Source of the DNA: Lysobacterales bacterium CG02_land_8_20_14_3_00_62_12
GTDB lineage: Bacteria; Pseudomonadota; Gammaproteobacteria; Xanthomonadales; Ahniellaceae
DNA length: 5,311 bases
Reading direction: 5' to 3'
Assembly: GCA_002785585.1 (NCBI GenBank)
Contig: PEUI01000360.1
Coordinates: forward strand, 1-5,311
The notes below the pieces were generated by a model. The model was not told the origin of the DNA, searched no databases, and worked only from the letters and a program-made list of their open reading frames with translations. The position numbers were made by a program, and so were the translations under genes. Below, piece by piece: positions 4,560 to 5,311 of the stretch (the first letter of the stretch is position 1; every line of letters begins with the position of its first letter).

Positions 4560-5311
4560 CAGGCGATCCCCAAACCCGCGATATCGCTGATCTGGTTGGG
4601 GTCGAAACCTGCCAGCTCGGCGAAGCGGCGACCGCGTTCAACGTAGTCGCGAAACTGGCCGAAGCTGGGCGCGCCGGGCGACAGCAGCAGCACGCCGCCG
4701 GTCGGTGTCTGCGATTGCGCAAGCAGGAACGCCGCTTCGAACGATTCGACCGCAAACACGCCAGATAGCGTCGGCGCGCGCAGCGTCTGCTGCAACAACG
4801 CGGATACCCGCTGGCGCGTGGCACCGGTGCAAACCACGGCACGCGGTGGTCGCGCGGCGAGGCGATCGGCGAACGGCTGCCAATCCAAACCACGATCTTG
4901 CCCGCCGATCAACATCACCACCTGGCGCTCGGCATAGTGATCGAGCGCCGCGATCGCCGCCTGCGGCGTGGTGGCAATACTGTCGTCCACGTAGTCGATC
5001 CCGGCGCGCGCACCCAACGCCTGCAAGCGATGTGGCAGGGCGCGAAAGCTGGACAAGTGACGCACCACCGCCAACGCATCGAAGCCCGCCGCCGCAACCG
5101 CGGTCAGCGCCGCACAGACATTGCTCGCGTTGTGCCATCCCGGCAGCGGCAGCTCGGCAATCGCCATCACCGCCCGATCACCGAAGCAAATGGCGCCATC
5201 GGCGCAATGCCAGCCACGGCGATCATTGAACCATTTTCCGCACTCGGTCAGCGGCGGGCGGTCCGCCCACGCGCGCAGGGCCGGGTCATCCGCATTGAGC
5301 ACCGCGATGCC
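4559..5311 (-). CDS. murD2: UDP-MurNAc-L-Ala--L-glutamate ligase MurD2, C-terminal part
   Basis: The C-terminal 250 residues of a Mur ligase; the N-terminal part with the ATP P-loop lies beyond the right edge, as the frame is open to base 5311. Visible Mur-ligase blocks, in fragment numbering, are VLNADD (4-9), PGWHNASNVCAAL (57-69), the domain-3 start LPHRLQALG (92-100), DDSIATTP (109-116), LIGGQDRG (134-141) and LLSPGAPSFGQF (209-220). In ordinary MurD the DDSIATTP block reads DSKATN, whose Lys helps bind D-glutamate; here it is Ile112. A second glutamate-contact Lys aligns with Arg140. From memory this DSI/S-TTP form marks MurD2 of Xanthomonas, which adds L-Glu to UDP-MurNAc-L-Ala, after which MurL epimerises it to D-Glu in the cytoplasm. 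It is an ATP-dependent ligase of peptidoglycan precursor synthesis. The alternative is an atypical standard MurD. Confidence 0.82.
   Translation of the reverse strand, partial: GIAVLNADDPALRAWADRPPLTECGKWFNDRRGWHCADGAICFGDRAVMAIAELPLPGWHNASNVCAALTAVAAAGFDALAVVRHLSSFRALPHRLQALGARAGIDYVDDSIATTPQAAIAALDHYAERQVVMLIGGQDRGLDWQPFADRLAARPPRAVVCTGATRQRVSALLQQTLRAPTLSGVFAVESFEAAFLLAQSQTPTGGVLLLSPGAPSFGQFRDYVERGRRFAELAGFDPNQISDIAGLGIA

Noticed and set aside
4507..4893. Upstream extension of the MOSC frame to 4893
   Set aside because: It runs through the ligase coding sequence in another frame and yields Arg/Cys-rich sequence; family similarity begins at the ATG at 4506.

Overview
The window is a GC-rich bacterial chromosome segment with compact protein-coding genes. 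The best taxonomic hint is the gene at the right edge. It looks like the MurD2 type of muropeptide ligase, the L-glutamate-adding variant known from Xanthomonas and relatives, so a gammaproteobacterium of the Xanthomonadales/Lysobacterales type is the most likely source. This is inference from one family signature plus composition, not a proven assignment.

Layout from left to right: (1) the C-terminal end of an unrecognised + strand gene (2-205). (2) Convergent to it, a hicA-hicB type II toxin-antitoxin operon on the - strand (809 down to 226), toxin first, overlapping by 4 bases, with a 19-bp near-perfect palindrome over the predicted promoter. (3) A non-coding stretch (810-1088) between divergent genes. 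(4) A + strand gene for a small exported protein with a tandem-repeat linker and a CARDB-like beta-sandwich (1089-1721). (5) A convergent intergenic region with two inverted repeats (1722-1935). (6) Three - strand genes in transcription order: the C-terminal half of a MurD2-like ligase (5311-4559), a MOSC-domain protein (4506-3709) and a GMC-family FAD oxidoreductase (3516-1936).

How the genes may work together: hicA and hicB form a self-contained toxin-antitoxin module that probably represses itself through the palindrome. The MurD2-like ligase would make UDP-MurNAc-L-Ala-L-Glu. That product needs the epimerase MurL to supply D-Glu for peptidoglycan, and a MurL gene should lie just outside the right edge if the call is right. 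The MOSC protein (probable molybdenum-cofactor enzyme) and the GMC dehydrogenase are redox enzymes with no evident shared pathway with the ligase. They share a strand, but a 192-base gap before the GMC gene suggests it is transcribed separately.

I found no wholly new system. The points most worth a second look are the substituted glutamate-binding signature of the ligase, the HicA toxin with Arg where the canonical His should be, and a hicA promoter geometry that predicts a leaderless mRNA.
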